Below, piece after piece: positions 5,118 through 5,231 of a stretch of 5,231 bases of DNA. Where the stretch lies: NCBI GenBank assembly GCA_945863085.1, contig CAMBCD010000209.1, positions 1-5,231 on the forward strand, given 5' to 3'. This stretch comes from Bordetella parapertussis (GTDB lineage: Bacteria; Pseudomonadota; Gammaproteobacteria; Burkholderiales; SG8-41). Under the pieces are notes generated by a model. It worked only from the letters and a program-made list of their open reading frames with translations, was not told the DNA's origin and searched no databases. Within the stretch, counting starts at the first letter, position 1. Each line of letters begins with the position of its first letter. The position numbers were made by a program, and so were the translations under genes.

Positions 5118-5231
5118 TCAACTCGGTTTGATGCCGGCGGCCTCGATCACTTTCCGCCATTTTTCGATTTCCGACTGGATGTGTTTGGCGAACTCGGCAG
5201 GGCTGTTGCCCACCGGATCCGCGCCTTCCCG
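5118..5231 (-). CDS. Bug-type TTT substrate-binding protein, C-terminal fragment
   Basis: Only the last 37 codons are in the window; the 5' part lies beyond the right edge. The tail reads DPVGNSPAEFAKHIQSEIEK followed by WRKVIEAAGIKPS and TGA. This matches the very conserved C-terminus of tripartite tricarboxylate transporter periplasmic receptors (the Bug family, also called TctC-like), where G-x-x-P-x-E-F and E-x-x-K-W-x-x-V-I-x-x-A-G-I are typical. These proteins bind carboxylates or other organic acids in the periplasm, often for catabolic gene clusters. The fragment is too short to suggest a ligand. Transport genes may lie beyond the edge, though many such receptors are orphans. Confidence 0.88.
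   Translation of the reverse strand, partial: REGADPVGNSPAEFAKHIQSEIEKWRKVIEAAGIKPS

Overview
This 5.2-kb window is GC-rich, densely coding bacterial DNA. It most resembles a betaproteobacterium (Burkholderiales, Rhodocyclales or Nitrosomonadales type). The partial gene at the right edge reads as the C-terminus of a Bug-type tripartite tricarboxylate transporter receptor, a family greatly expanded in Betaproteobacteria. The split YeeE/YedE pair with a CRP/FNR regulator and a DUF2892 protein is also common in that group. The assignment is inference; there is no rRNA or marker gene here.

Layout, left to right: (1) a complete classical short-chain dehydrogenase/reductase on + (21-797). Its stop codon directly abuts (2) the stop of a two-gene minus-strand operon of half-size YeeE/YedE membrane proteins (1371-1895, then 798-1352). 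(3) A 147-bp divergent control region holds a CRP-spaced palindrome (GTGA-N6-TCAC) and promoter-like -10 elements facing both ways. (4) A CRP/FNR-superfamily regulator follows on + (2043-2708). (5) A short gap contains a near-perfect 20-bp palindrome (TGTAA-N6-TTACA core). (6) A tiny DUF2892 membrane protein follows on + (2810-2998). (7) A large minus-strand gene (3093-5012) encodes a TPR-like N-terminal region fused to a 2-oxoglutarate/Fe(II) oxygenase-like C-terminal domain. (8) The last 37 codons of the Bug-type binding protein lie on minus at the right edge.

The coherent unit is the 798-2998 block: a regulator flanked by two half-transporters of the thiosulfate/sulfur-transport YeeE/YedE family on one side and a YgaP-like DUF2892 membrane protein on the other. 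All of these carry conserved-looking cysteines. Two related palindromes with CRP/FNR spacing lie in front of the two flanking transcription units. The simplest model is that the regulator senses a redox or reduced-sulfur signal and controls import or trafficking of an inorganic sulfur species through both sites. That model is inference: family membership and the palindromes are visible, but the signal and substrate are not.

The SDR, the TPR-oxygenase and the Bug-type receptor show no evident functional link to the sulfur block. There are no tRNA or rRNA genes, CRISPR arrays, insertion sequences or phage genes, and no gene-free stretch over 300 bp.
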